Below are positions 7,170 through 7,219 of a stretch of DNA of 7,219 nucleotides, piece after piece. The DNA lies in assembly GCA_900555915.1 (NCBI GenBank), contig USNC01000065.1, positions 1 to 7,219 on the forward strand, written 5' to 3'. The notes below the pieces were generated by a model. It was not told the DNA's origin. It did not search any database and saw only the letters and a program-made list of their open reading frames with translations. Numbering within the stretch: position 1 is the stretch's first letter; each line of letters begins with the position of its first letter. A program made the position numbers and the translations under genes. Source of the stretch: an uncultured Porphyromonadaceae bacterium. Its GTDB lineage: Bacteria; Bacteroidota; Bacteroidia; Bacteroidales; Muribaculaceae.

Positions 7170-7219
7170 CTGTCTCTTATACACATCTGACGCTGCCGAC
7201 GATCTTACGCGTGCAGATC
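7170..7219. other. Nextera read-through adapter with i5 index (artefact)
   Basis: From 7170 the sequence is the reverse complement of the Nextera Read 1 adapter: the 19-bp mosaic end (7170-7188), then GACGCTGCCGACGA (7189-7202). The next eight bases, TCTTACGC (7203-7210), are the reverse complement of the i5 index I remember as S517 (GCGTAAGA). GTGCAGATC (7211-7219) differs by one base, at 7214, from the start of the P5 flow-cell sequence (GTGTAGATC). None of this is genomic. Base 7170 (C) could belong to either side. Confidence 0.99.

Noticed and set aside
6900..7190. Second + strand open frame of 96 codons overlapping the glutamine synthetase gene
   Set aside because: It is out of frame with strongly conserved glutamine synthetase sequence, and its last codons are adapter.

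Overview
The window is a short piece of a Bacteroidota chromosome, most likely order Bacteroidales. Three things point there: a promoter of the TAnnTTTG type ahead of the last gene, A-rich translation starts with little Shine-Dalgarno character, and protein sequences (above all the glutamine synthetase) that match Bacteroidales versions as I remember them. Coding DNA is GC-rich by eye, which suggests a high-GC gut lineage such as Muribaculaceae or Alistipes; I cannot fix the genus. All four genes lie on the + strand and all are housekeeping genes.

Layout: 1-11 is residue of a transposase (Nextera-type) library adapter. 12-805 is the 3' part of nadB (L-aspartate oxidase, NAD biosynthesis). 806-1008 is a gap dominated by 12 tandem 10-bp units sharing CATGA (841-960). 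1009-2655 is a complete S41 carboxyl-terminal processing protease with an export signal. 2652-6005 is a complete mfd (transcription-repair coupling factor), overlapping the protease gene by 4 bp. 6006-6180 is a gap with weak inverted repeats and a good Bacteroidota promoter. 6181-7169 is the 5' two thirds of a glutamine synthetase gene. 7170-7219 is again adapter, including a readable i5 index.

How the genes relate: the protease and mfd almost certainly share a transcript and are translationally coupled, although one acts in the envelope and the other on stalled RNA polymerase in the cytoplasm. nadB may read through into them, since I see no recognisable promoter in the nadB-protease gap. Glutamine synthetase has its own promoter. 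I found no undescribed defence, mobile or biosynthetic system. The one real puzzle is the helically phased CATGA repeat tract ahead of the protease gene. The most practically important observation is that both ends of the window are synthetic adapter, so both end genes are cut by the library or assembly and not by biology.
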